Positions 1 to 11,810 of a stretch of 64,000 bases of DNA are shown one piece after another. The notes beneath the pieces were generated by a model, which did no database searches, had not been told where the DNA came from, and saw only the letters and a program-made list of their open reading frames with translations. A program made the translations under genes and the position numbers. The stretch comes from Dipylidium caninum (taxonomy: Eukaryota; Platyhelminthes; Cestoda; Cyclophyllidea; Dipylidiidae), in NCBI GenBank assembly GCA_017562135.1, contig QEYB01001208.1, positions 992,001 through 1,056,000 of the forward strand, in the 5' to 3' direction. Every line of letters begins with the position of its first letter. Positions within the stretch are counted from its first letter, which is position 1.

Positions 1-2662
1 GTTCTTCCTTCGTACCGGCCGGAGCCCCTTCTCTGGAGCTGACCATGTGAAGAGGTATTTCCAGCATGGCAACGTCGTTTGTAAGACTGTCGATTGAATT
101 TCGGTTTCCAGCTGAACCACTCATTAGTTTAGAGGCAATAAATGGTGAATCACCCTTGATTTTGGCGGCTTTCCCCTTCTGCTGCTTACCCTGCTCGCCA
201 TCGAGAGACACAACCGCCTCCACATCCCTGGAATATTCAAGCTCTGATGTACTTAGATATTTTGATCTACTCGCTAGGTCAGGACTAGGACTCATGCTTC
301 CGTCGGGGCTGATGGGTGACGACAGTCGGCCGGTGTAATGCATTTTCTCATAGGTTTCATATTTTGCATCAGAGGATTTCTGAGCTGATTCTAGGTTATA
401 AGATCCTCTGTTACGGTAACCAGATAGTGAAGCGTGGAAAGGAGATCGTGGAGTTGATGTCGCACTCTTATTCTTGTGGGAAAGCATAAGCAGTGACGGT
501 CTCGCTTTATCCTCTGGAACTTCAAAAGCAGAAAATTCACCAGTGACATTTTTTTGTGTCACTAGGGCAACATTCGGACCTCCACCAACATCAACCGCAA
601 TATCACCTCCAGGAGAGGCACTATGATGCCTCGTGCCAAAGGGTGATCTTTTTTTAGATTCTTTTTGAGGCTTTACTTCTTTTTCTTTCTTCGAGTCTTT
701 ACTTGAACCTTTTCCGATATGAAATCCTCCGAAATGGTGCTTTTTCTTGTCTTTGCCATCAGCGTTCGGGCCTGTTTCAACCGGTGGTGAAGAAACTGAG
801 CGTGATTTCTTAGTTCCACGGGTGATGCCGAATTTTTTCCTTCCCTTTTCTGTTTGTGTACTAATATTTGGCGTCGATCTAGCTTCCGCCGCGTAAAGCA
901 CGCCAACACCATCCGCACTTAGTTCGCGTCCACTTCCTTCCATCCAAATGTCTTCTGAACTGCCCGTGGTGACATGTAAAGCTCCATCCTGAGCGGAGTT
1001 TGGAACAGAATGCCTAGAACTCCTTTTGAAGTGCATTTTCTCGCGAAGGCTTGTGAGTTTTGAGTCGCGTGCCCTACCGCTTTGGTCGACAGGGTGCTTG
1101 CTAGACACCGAGGGGCTCGAATCTTGGGTTGGAAGTTTACTTGAGCTAGTGGCTATATCAGTCGCTGGAATCACCGAAGCCCGCACGGGCTCTGGCGCAG
1201 GATTACTCCCGACTATAGGTTGCAGATCAATTTCAGCTTGCAGTTGCAAGGGAACTTCATTTCTGATTGATCCCGACATTGGTTTGCCTCGAGAACTTCC
1301 ATGAGTTCGGACAAGAACGGGAGATTTGGGCTTGCGATTTGAGGAGCGTCGATTCTCCGACAGCCTCATGAAACCAGGTTGCGTTGCGAATGCTCCGGGG
1401 TACTGATTCTGCGACGACAAAGAAGTATTGCTGCGATCGGAAGTTTCGTTTTCGCTGCACAGATCCTTAAACTCAACACCGGTAAATTCGGCCTCACCAT
1501 CTATGGATAAGTGAGTGATTTGTGGCAGTGGGATCAGATGCTTCTGGGTGCACAGACGTTTCCCGTTGAGGTGGATCTGAAGGGAATTACAAGTTTAAGC
1601 GAGAAAGGATTTCATTGGCTCTAACATAACGATAATTATGCGTTCGTGAACATTGTCTTCCTAAGGATATTACCAACGTACCGGTGTACTATTCCACTTA
1701 AACATTGATAAATCCTGACCACCTTAGCTCTTCTTACGATTCTGTTAACAACGTCTGTGCAAATCATATAAGTCTACCTGCGTGCCAACCATCATAAAGG
1801 AGTTCATGAAAACTTTAAAAGTGAAATTATACAAGCCAAACGGATTCGCGCCTCTGCTCAATGCGTGACTAGAAGGTCTAGAGAGAATGTGAGGACCTAC
1901 CTCAAAGGCTGAGTCGAAAGCGATGATGCGAATTTCAAAGTTTTCCACGGATGAAGTAGTACCAGATTGCACCTGACACGGTACCGCCTGAGTGTACGTC
2001 ATAGCTTTCCACTCCCCTCGATTAGTAAGGGTGAATTGCAACGGCATAGCAGTATTATCTTCACCTCTTATATATTTTTCCGCCAAAACTTCAACGACAA
2101 TTCTGAGGGAGGAGAAAAACCGTTGCTATGACCGTGAACCACACATGTGATATAATGGATTTCCTTAAATGGCGTCATAGTGGCTGCGTCTAACGCAGGT
2201 AAAGTTTTGCCCATATTTCAGAATTTCAGTCTACCGTCTATATTGTAGCAGACAAGTATCAAGAGTGAAGATCCTTTTGCAAACGATGTGCAGGAGAAAG
2301 GAGAAGATGGTAGGACTTACTTCTCTCCACAAAAATACCCCTTTATTTCAATAACATCCTTATCCAGAAGACCACCAGGGATTTCATAGTAGAAGTATGG
2401 ATCCTAAAATAGAAAGGATGGAGTGTACGCGGGAGTAGGGATACGCTTGTTCCTGGTTGGAGCATAGTAGCACAGCCCGAGGTCTCGACGGTCACTTGGT
2501 TATTGCGCTAAGATGACCTATTTGTGACCTGAGGTGATCAAACCAAAACTCCATACGAGCGTGCGACATAAATTCAATGAGAATGTTTGCACCAAGATTT
2601 TTAGGGACAAGCCATTTCGCGGGACTCACACATGTTCCGTCTTCAGTTGGGTAATCCTCCAT
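1..2662 (-). CDS. Galectin-fold protein with long Ser/Lys-rich tail (3' end outside window)
   Basis: Four exons join in phase on the minus strand: 2662-2630 (ATG at 2662), 2403-2321, 2102-1901 and 1576-1, the last open to the window edge. Introns are 226, 218 and 324 nt with GT-AG ends. Residues about 12-145 form a galectin carbohydrate-recognition fold. The segments EIPGGLLDKDVIEIKGYF, FEIRIIAFDSAFEIHLNGK and LPQITHLSIDGEAEFTGVEF match the start, the F-strand and the closing strands of galectins. There is no signal peptide, as usual for galectins. The family binds beta-galactosides, but the HxNxR and WxxExR-type sugar contacts are not conserved here: QFTLT, and W followed by KAMTYT. About 480 further residues are low-complexity, rich in Ser, Lys and Pro, with basic patches such as KDSKKEKEVKPQKESKKR, probably disordered and cytoplasmic or nuclear. 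The fold is fairly sure; the function is unknown. An upstream exon cannot be excluded. Confidence 0.75.
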
Positions 2663-2949
2663 AACGGTTATGCGGAGTAAGGAACTTGGAGAATTCTATG
2701 AGGAGAAGCATGTGGATCATAATTTTGAATGTTTTGAGAAGAGCAGAAATGGTGTAGATTCGTCCTAACTCACTATAGCTGAAAAGATGCATTCGAACGG
2801 CTGAATGAATCTTGTGGTAGAATCCACAGTTTATAGAAGTTGGATCCTTTAGGACATTAAAATAAACGGCGGGTTTTGAAGTCTAAAAACTCCCTAATTG
2901 TCAATACGCAGACCGATTTGATGCAGATTCTTAGTTGGTTGAAAATTTG

Positions 2950-2970
2950 CCCCCCCCCCTCCCCCCCTCC
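2950..2970. repeat. C-homopolymer-rich tract
   Basis: Two runs of C interrupted by single T residues. This is low-complexity sequence, and its exact length is unreliable in any assembly. Confidence 0.9.
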
Positions 2971-5196
2971 TTGTCCAGGTGATGGCGTTGAGTGGCAGTG
3001 ACGCAGATCTCTGCGCTAAACTACGCCTAAACGGCTTATATGCCAAAAGTTGAGGGATTTTGACGAAATGTGTAAAGATAATATAAGGAATCCGTTGAGG
3101 TAAAGAGTAGGAAGTAGTAATAATTAAACTCACAAAACTGGTAAATGTGAGATGTGGTGTAAAAGTCCAAGAGCACTAAGCGAAGGCTTCGTTGTGTGTT
3201 CACACTCGCTTTTTGGTGTTCTGAAAGGTAAAGCTGGTGATAGAACTTTAGGTGTCAAATAACTGCCCACAGATGGGCATTGATTGGAGCTCAGAAGCAC
3301 ACTTCACTCATGCGCTGACCGATTGGCTGTTCAACGCGTCACCTCACACACGCACACAGGCACGCACCCCACGGTTTCGGTGTGCGCTTGCGTGTGCGTG
3401 CAAGGCCCTCACGATGCTCACCTCTGTCCCACACTTGAGTTGCGATCCCTGGCGATACTCGATATACACATCTGTTTATGCCGAGTGATAAGTAGAATTG
3501 CCTATGCAATTTTTGTCCAGAACAAGATAAAATAGCCTTTTATTGGGGTCTGGTGTAGATTCGGTGCCGCGTGTGCCTTTGTGTCCCTGCGACAGCGCTG
3601 CAGCCTCCCATATTGGCCACAGTCTTCCAAAGGGACCACGCTGTCAGCTGGTGGTAAAGCAGAGAACATTCTACACGCCCCTTTACACACCAACGAGTAT
3701 CGACATTGTTAGATGGCCTGCTCTCGAATGAGAGGGAAATTTTGCAAAAGCCTTACCAAAACAGAAAGGGTAAGTGGGTCGAAAGACGATTTGCAAAAAG
3801 AACCTGTGAAATGCGGTTAAAACTAGATTTGCCTTAGACGAATGTCACATAAGTGATAATAACTGGTGTCGAATAGCATAAAAACCAGAAAGAAAAACTG
3901 GAGTTGCCCATCGGCGAATCGGAATGAAAAGGATTATGAGGGTAGGGGAAGACCATATTCACAGGGTGCAGCGGTCACTGCGGTTAAGACGGGACACATT
4001 TCCAGTCACTCCACTTTAGGGAGTCTCTGGAGATTTGGCGAGCACAATTAAACGCCTTTTTGTGTAAGTAAAAACATCCACATTCTTCCCCTTCTCCTCG
4101 TATGCAACCCAAGTGCCCTCTTTCAGTTGAATGCATCTATGAATATTCCAGAAGGGTCAGACGATATTCGCTACCTATTTGATCCAAACGTTATTTTGAG
4201 ACTCTCCGTTAAACTTACTTTTGCTTTCGTCAATGGATATGGCAAAAGCTAGCCGATGCAACTAACTCAGTGATCACTCAATCCACTGAAAAGAGCATTT
4301 CGCACCACGATGAATCAGCCTGTTGTTTTTAGTCTCAGTTAATAGAAGAAAACTTAGCCGAGGTTAAGGCTACGTGACGTGGTGAAACGTCTGCCGAGCT
4401 CTCGCAATGAGCATTTCTTGCCCTTTTAAGCCTTTAGATATGTGCATTCTCCAATAAATAACTTCAGTAGGCAAAATAAGCATTGTCTCCTCACAGAAGC
4501 ACAGGTAAAACTTGTGAATCACGAACTTCGAAGTCATGTCTAGGATGGTAGATGGATCATTCGGCTGTGTGTGATGACAGGCAGTAAAGCGGTGAGTTAT
4601 TTCGCGTCTGCTCGACCGAATGACGGTCGTCGACCCAGGCCACATGTCCCCTCAAGGCAGTGGGAGTGGCACGTCCCAACACGCGGAGGAAGGCAGCCTT
4701 ACCAAGATCGCAGGGTGGCAGATCTAAAAGAAAAAAGTATGTATTCTACTCATCAGGCGATACGACACTAAGTGGGCGTGGGTGTCACTGGCTTTACTCA
4801 TCGCATGCAACAAATGCGTCTCGTCGAGCAACTGTGAGGTCAACATGAATTGGCCTTGTCTCCACTTGTGAAAGTGAGCTCCAAAACAAAAATGCAATTT
4901 TTTGAAGAAAAAGAAAAAATTAGAGAATTATGTCAGCTTGCTCTCTCACAACCGTTTTGTGGCAGAGACTCATTATGAAGATTATCTCATTTCAGGTGTG
5001 CAAAGCTAATGTGAAAAGGCGTATTTACCTTGTGCCGAGGTTGGAAAACAGCACACTTTACCAGTTCTCGACCTACTACAGGCATGTCTGCTCTGCTGTG
5101 ACGCCCACCGTAAACCTTTTTGTGAGGCCTTTTGGCAAACTCACCACCTCGTGAGATTCACACTAACGTCTCTGACTAATTACTAAGACAATGGTA

Positions 5197-5236
5197 CGTT
5201 ACACACACGTTCCCCCCACACACACAGAGAGAGAAA
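5197..5236. repeat. AC/AG microsatellite
   Basis: An (AC)n stretch with a short C run passes into (AG)n. A shorter AC-rich patch lies at about 3342-3365. Confidence 0.8.
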
Positions 5237-8200
5237 GATGCAGGACCAAGAGGAGAGCCACGAACAACTCAATCAGGCAGGCGAAGGTATGTCGAATGCA
5301 CTCCAACACAACGACTTCATAAAAGGCTCACCAGTAAAATGGTGTGTAGTTTATTGCAGTAGTACTTGAGTGTAGAAAAATACTGCTGCCGACGCTGCTG
5401 TGTCATATTTTCAGCAAAGTGCTTCCCTTTTGTTGCGAAAGAAGGAATTCCAGATGATATTCAACCTTTACACATTAGCTATCACGCGACATATTCAACC
5501 ACACCACGCTCCAGACGGAAAAAAATTGGCCTTATAGTAAGGAAGAGAGCCTAAAGCGTGAGAGACAGTTGAATCGTATCTCGGTAAATTCAGCGTTAGC
5601 TCGTTAGAATTGGTCTGCCTAAGCATTTCGACACTAGCGGTAGCATGCGCGAAGAAAGGGGTCCGGTGAAGGGGGTTTCACTCTGGAGACGGTTTCCTCG
5701 CCTGTCCGCGTCAGCAGGCCGAGTGTCCCACGTGCTTGGGAGGAGGGGGACCCCGAGGCTGATTCATGTGCACGCGGATCAACCATTCATCAAACCGTGT
5801 AAAGTGAGCCCGAAGTGGAGCAAAAGTGACCCACTTGTGAGAGACGCGGGAAGCACTTGACAGGTCTTCCCGCTGCCACGTGACTGCGTGCCAACATGAT
5901 CTTTCCCCAAGGTGGAATTGTGAGAGTGGAGGGCCATTAGCACTACTTCTGAAACCTGAGTTGTCAAATAATGCGACAAGCAGCCTCGTGTGCACCCGAG
6001 GCGGCGATGATCGATTTATGCGGTGTTATGAGTCGAGTGATTGGCATCTCAAAAGCGCCTCATGATTGGCACGTCGAGGCTTAGGATGGCACACGTACAC
6101 ACCTCGTCCCCTCGGATGCACACTTCCCTCCACGGGCGCACTCCACGTGAGGACGAAAAAATCAGTCGGTTGGGGAACACCTTCAAAGGTTTGATAAACA
6201 AATTAACTTGAAAGCTAATCATTTAATGGGAATTAGCCAGACAGAATCTCATTTGGTGCCAGTCTACCAGAGTCACCTCAGAGGCAAATAAAAGTGGACG
6301 CTCCAACTTCGAAGCATATATTTTTTAGCCAACCTTGTAAAATGAACGGGCGATTGCGATCTACGCAAATTCGAGCATGTTCTCATCATTTTTCCCATGA
6401 AAAGCGCAAATATCTGGTTGGCACTGGGGTTGTTTCACAGGAGTTTGAGACCACAACTTTCATACTTTAAATGTATAATTTATTTTTATAGAGAAATTTG
6501 CCCTCAATGGTAGTTTCGCAACGAAAATAAGCGAAGGGCTACATACCTTTCGGTGTGACAGTTAAGAAAGCAAGTGTTGGTCACCCTCTCTTTTGTCATG
6601 AGATGACGATTTATCCCATGTGCCACAAGAAAGCGACTACTTTGATTGAACAAAGCCTGAAACCTACGGGAAGACATTAGTAATTTTGAGCAAAATCTAA
6701 TCGCCAAGTTGGTCAAAATTAAACGCATGGACCTTTAGTTGACTTATTTTAATGCGTAGTCAGGGAAAGGCTAAAACACCGGCTCAGTGTCCAAAGTGCT
6801 TTGCGGTTTAGACGAGGCGCAACAAAGGATTCTGAGCAAGACACGTTGATATTTTTTCAGCAGAGAGGTCTGCAGTTTGCTGTGTAGTGGCTTTTGAACA
6901 ACAGGCCTGTTTAGTACAATTCACAGTCTCAGCGCAAAATCTGCATTTGCCATCTGAAGGGACTTGTTTGTTAGAGTGGACTCGGGCGTAGCGCCTCTAC
7001 TCAGTCGATGACTCCGCTGGGGGGCCGAAACGCCGGCCTTCGTGGTGCGTTGTTCAAGGGTGCCTGCGAATACCGCATGCCTATTACGAATCAGTGAGCA
7101 AAATTTCCGCCTAACCAAAAGGATAATAAGGCCCCCCGGTCGAAGTTAAAAGGTGAATGAATAGGATTTGATCAATCAATCAAGGAAATTTCCGTGCAAC
7201 CGAACCTTTCAGACGGGAAGCTTAGGGATTTATTAGCAACTAGTTTGGTAAGAGAGTAAATGATTTGCCTAAAATGCAGACTGCAGTAGAAATTCAGAAC
7301 ACTCCACCGTCCGTTATTTGCGCATGCATTCACTGAACACAGATATACGGTTTCTTCGGCTGAAATATAAGCTTTTGGTAAACGTGTTTACGGCAGCGGG
7401 AGAAACCCTAACTTTCGAGTGACGCAAACCAAGAGAAGGGATCTCTGAATTCATGAGCGAAAGCCAGCTTTCAAACCGTTACGGCTCCGCTTGCGTGCAC
7501 GAACCAACGTACACTCCGTCAACATGACCAACTTGGGGAGAGGCAGGTGGATTGCATAAGAGAACTTTGAAGTCTGCAAATGTCGGACTAGAGTAGGGGA
7601 CGAACAGATCCATCGAATCATTAGTGAAAAGAGGAATCCAGTGGCACTCAGAAAGAACTATGTTCCTCGTGGCAGAAGGCAGACTGCCCATAATTTCATC
7701 TCTGCCCACCGAATGGCACATTGTTAAGTAGCTAGCAATGTGTAGACCAATGTTATTTTGTCAAAATCTTAAGGCACACCAGTCCTGTGGCATTAGAGGA
7801 GTGCTCCCCTGTCATCCAGTCAAACACCGTTAAAACGATGCCTCCCTCCTGGTACCAAGGCTAAAAGCGAGGCATACATGCTGCACAACTTGGGAAGACT
7901 AAATAACTCGAGATCTTAGGACCACTAAACCTGGTGAGCGAAACTGCCACTTCTTACACGAAGAGAAATAAAATTGTTTTTCTTTTGGCTCGACAAAATT
8001 ACCTTGATTGCAGCGCTAATCATTGGCTGTTAGGCGATATTCCCTTTATGGCATTGCTGTGAAGGTTCATTGTAATGGGACCGTTTATATCGTATTGCAC
8101 CGAGGTTTCGCATTATATCACCCACTTTCTCCTATCTCCGCCTGAAAATAGCTGACTTTATCACTGCATAAACAGTAGTCCCATATTTTAGTGTAGAGAG

Positions 8201-9817
8201 AGCAATAGGAAACCTATGGTGCAATTGAGATCCCCATTCCACTACACAGCGAAACGAATTTAAGAAAATCTACCTTGAAGGGACATACCAGGGCACGCAG
8301 GAGTGCCTCAGCACGCTGAGTTGAGGGCCTGTACATCACCCAGACCGTTGAACCGACGCCAAAGGCGGGTGTGGAGGCGTCGCTTCCCACGAAAGTGGTC
8401 ACCCGTGACTGCGTGGGACGCGCAACTTCTCTTTGCTGGTGTTACCGACACGCCACAGTGAGGGGCTGAGTATCTCGCCTTGGGCACACCCATCCCGAGT
8501 AAAAGTGAGGCATATGAAGCGTGACGTGGGTAACACTCGCCTTTTGACCTCGTCAGTGTAAGCTCGACTCAAAACGTGGAGTTTTTACTAACTGGATAAC
8601 CGCTTCCTGCTACTATTCAGGCAATTATTTCAAAATACCTGTGGATGTAAAAAGGGAGGGACGAACTAATAAAGTTAATTGCTTCAATTTCGTCTCAAGG
8701 CAAATATATCGGGAACCAGCCGAGGTTAGCTTCGGTGATCAACGCGAGACCATGAAGCCGTGCATTTATTTAAATAGGGTGCGAGGTGAGAAAATTCAAA
8801 TGGAGTTTACACGTGATTAATCGGAGTTGCCAAAGTGCAAATCCTCCTTCTCCATCAATTCGGGCAAGTGGTCGGCGACAGCCACTGCACGCTAGTTTGG
8901 GCCAAAGAGGAGTAAGTGACTCAAATATACACAAAACACTTCGTGGAGTTATCCTCAAGTCTTAATCAGGAAATATTGGATGTTCCAGTGAAGTGATACA
9001 CAGTTCAGGTCATCATAACTTTGCTTTACAATAGTAAACACATTTTATTGGATGCTTCAGTCGATCATAAACGCTGAAACCGGAGTTTTGACCGGTGCGT
9101 CCGAGTGTAGACAGCGCATGATTACATTTCGAGACGAATAGCCGTAAGCTGATATACTTATGCCACACCAAATCGACAAATGACACCTGCTCTTGCAGTT
9201 AACAATTTCGTGGATATTTTGACTTGATACCGCGGTCGAGAGGCCCAGGAGCTCAGGGCCTGCAAATGACGTTGAGTTGCTACTGTACTGCGCTGTCTTG
9301 AAAGGAGAGAATGTTAGACAGCTGACCAGATTCGCAAATTAAGATGCTAATTCGGGCTCCGAAGAAGGTTTTGCGCGCACAAAGATTTTGTGTGCCATTA
9401 ACGCAATGGAGAAAGTATGAAAGAACCTCACCGTTCTGATGGGGTGCAAAGCCTGTTGTCAGAGCATCATCTAGATTAGAATTCCTCAGCTGCCCATCCA
9501 TAGGCACATCCACTTTTTTGATTTTTGAACGTGGCACTGTGAGTGCGGGTTCGACAGATGCTCCCTAGTTAATCTGGTGCAGAGACATTGTTTAACCTTT
9601 AGCAAATGTGTAAACTACCAGCATACACTTCCTGATCAGCAAATGCCCTTTTTAAAATGAAGGTCTCAAACTTCCAACACTCTAGGCAAAACAATAAGGA
9701 CAAGGTCTCCGCACAATGTCCCTACGGGTAGCGATGATTTGGGCCAAGCGGCGTGTGAAAGTTTATCAATCTCAACTCTATAATGATTAATGAAAGTAAG
9801 TCTAAAAGAACAGTAGA

Positions 9818-10165
9818 GTGACGCAATCTGGGCCTTTTCTTTTAATAGGCAAATGACTGTCGGACTGACGTTAGTATTGGTGAGGACGAGTCGTCTAAGC
9901 ATACGGTGGTAAAATCCAGTGATTCGTTGACGCAAGGGATCCTGACCAAAATCAGGACTTCCCGATTATTTATTCCGAAGTCACTTGGAAAAACGAAAGT
10001 GGCTTCTTAAGCGCTTGGCAACGTCATCAGTCGCCTTAACCAATGCAACATCGCTAACCTAGTGAAACGAAAGCATTGTAGTACTTGTGACGCAATCTGA
10101 CGCCCTTTACATGCCTTTACTAATAGCTTTTGTCACCGTGACTAAGCATGCTAAAATCCAAAACT
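9818..10165 (+). repeat. Weak diverged direct repeat pair
   Basis: The 13-mer GTGACGCAATCTG occurs at 9818-9830 and again at 10087-10099. Each copy is followed, about 78 or 56 nt later, by TAAGCAT (9896 and 10143) and shortly after that by TAAAATCCA. The order is the same but the spacing differs, which suggests two decayed copies of one element. No terminal repeats or coding sequence were seen. Confidence 0.35.
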
Positions 10166-10818
10166 CATCAAATACTCCTATCGGCGTCGTCATGAGCTAA
10201 TGTCAAAAAACTAGATGTAAGTAATCAAAAACAAGATGACCCGTTGTTCGTCGACTAATCCACCTATTTATCATTTGAATATATGAGGAGGGTCGGTGAG
10301 AATCCTTTCCACCACCATCTCAAATTAGAACAAGATCTAAGATCAACCGGAATACAGTATACAAATGAAAATTATGCGCATATATAATGCGTTTCCATGA
10401 TGAGAAAATTGCAAATCGAATTACTTAGGCAACCACACATCCCTTCCGACAAAACACCACGTAGAGGACACTAACGATTCTACTGAAGTAATGAAAGTAA
10501 AGATGACGTAACCAAGGAAAAAGGCCGAAGCATTGCAAAAATGACAAATGAGCTTTTACTGGGAGCAGATCCAAAAGTGAACGATAGTCCAGGTACTTAT
10601 GACTAAAACCGTTGTAGCAAGGGCAAATGTTTGGGGAAGAGGAGGGAGAGGTGACAAAGTAAGAAAATATGTGAAAGGTACAAGAACATACGCAGTCCCA
10701 TCGTCCACTATATTACAATGTAGTCCGACTGAGCCGGTATCAAATAAAATTAAATATAATGTAAGGGATAATCTAAAATCTGGCCAAGAACCCACGTAAC
10801 AAAGTCTGCCTGTATCGA

Positions 10819-11810
10819 TCACGCAGAACCTGCCTGTTTTGAATAATCGGGCGGAGAGTGGGAGGTGGCAGTTTTCTGCTTCTTTGGTGCTCGCAGGAGA
10901 CGGCCAAGAAAGCCGTGCCGTTCAGCGAGCCCACATGCCAACTTCTGGTCCGGATTTGCCTGCACAATTAACAATTCGGTGAACAGGAGACTAATTCCCC
11001 TTGATGAAGGAGAAATGCGGTCTTACCGTGGTATGCGTTTGCCTAGAGGAACAGGAAGCATTTGGCATCAAAGTTGGTTGAAAAGAAGACCATTCACTTA
11101 TAGAGGATGGATCTTTAGCTGAATTACTATGATCGGACCGAGTACGTATAGTTGTTGCATTACCAAAATGTAGAATTGGGACTGAAGTGGCAAAAAAGGG
11201 AGTATTTTCGGCTTCAGAATTCCCTGACCCGAGTTCTTTGGGATCACTCTGATTATAAAAGTATTAAAGACAAATTAGCCCACCTGAAGCTCAGGATCTA
11301 CTGAATAATTATCTGGGTTGTTTTCGAGAAGCAAGTGTCTGCTAAGGGCAAGACTGGCTTCCTCTCGAAGGCCTTCTTCCGCAATGTCTTTTTTCTTAGC
11401 TCTGGAAAGTACCTCCTGAAATTCCAACTTGACTGATCCAGGGGTAGCCACTTGTAAGAGTGCTCGATCTGAATCTAAAACAAGCCTACCTCGGGTTGAA
11501 CTGCTTTACTTGTAACATCATGAAGAACACGGACTTCCGATTCAGAGAGAGAGACATTCAGGCCTTTAGATTTTGCAGAGTAATAACAGGGGAACAGACG
11601 TTTAATTTCTACATCGAGAGCTTGATCTAAACACTTCGTTATATCCTTGAGTCGTCGTTTCCAGATAGACAACCGTAGACGACAAATAGGGCATCGAAGA
11701 GTGGAGATATCCAAAGATCTTTCTAAACATTCTTGGCAAATTTTGTGATTGCATGGAAGTTTTATGGGCTTGAAATACACATCAAGACAAACCGGACAGG
11801 TGAGGTCCAT
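10819..11810 (-). CDS. RNF168/RNF169-type RING E3 ubiquitin ligase
   Basis: Complete four-exon gene of 271 aa: 11810-11490, 11415-11284, 11248-11027 and 10959-10819 (TGA). All junctions are in phase 0 with GT-AG ends, and the introns are 74, 35 and 67 nt. Residues 5-43 form a C3HC4 RING: C5-x2-C8, C20-x-H22, C25-x2-C28, C40-x2-C43. It is followed by RLRLSIWKR, which resembles the segment after the RING in vertebrate RNF168. Residues about 108-145 are charged and helical (SRAKKKDIAEEGLREEASLA), at the place of the ubiquitin-binding UMI region. A C-terminal helix (PDQKLACGLAERHGFLGR) then a basic tail resembles an MIU-plus-LRM module. In the family, RNF168 ubiquitinates histone H2A at DNA breaks in the nucleus; that role is inferred here. 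It is about half the length of human RNF168, with the middle mostly lost. The ATG at 11810 sits directly before the RING. Confidence 0.8.

Larger units (their letters stand above)
2663..10818. other. Intergenic stretch, no supported gene
   Basis: About 8 kb between two minus-strand genes. Open frames of 60-95 codons exist on both strands, but none shows a recognisable domain or a set of phase-compatible splice sites. It holds a C-rich tract near 2950, AC-rich microsatellites near 3340 and 5197, a GC-rich island at 8214-8500 and a weak diverged repeat pair at 9818-10165. The upstream promoter of the galectin-like gene should lie just above 2662; no convincing TATA or initiator was seen. Confidence 0.5.

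Noticed and set aside
1745..2086. 113-codon frame as a separate gene
   Set aside because: It is the galectin exon 2102-1901 read on into the intron; the splice donor at 1900 ends it.
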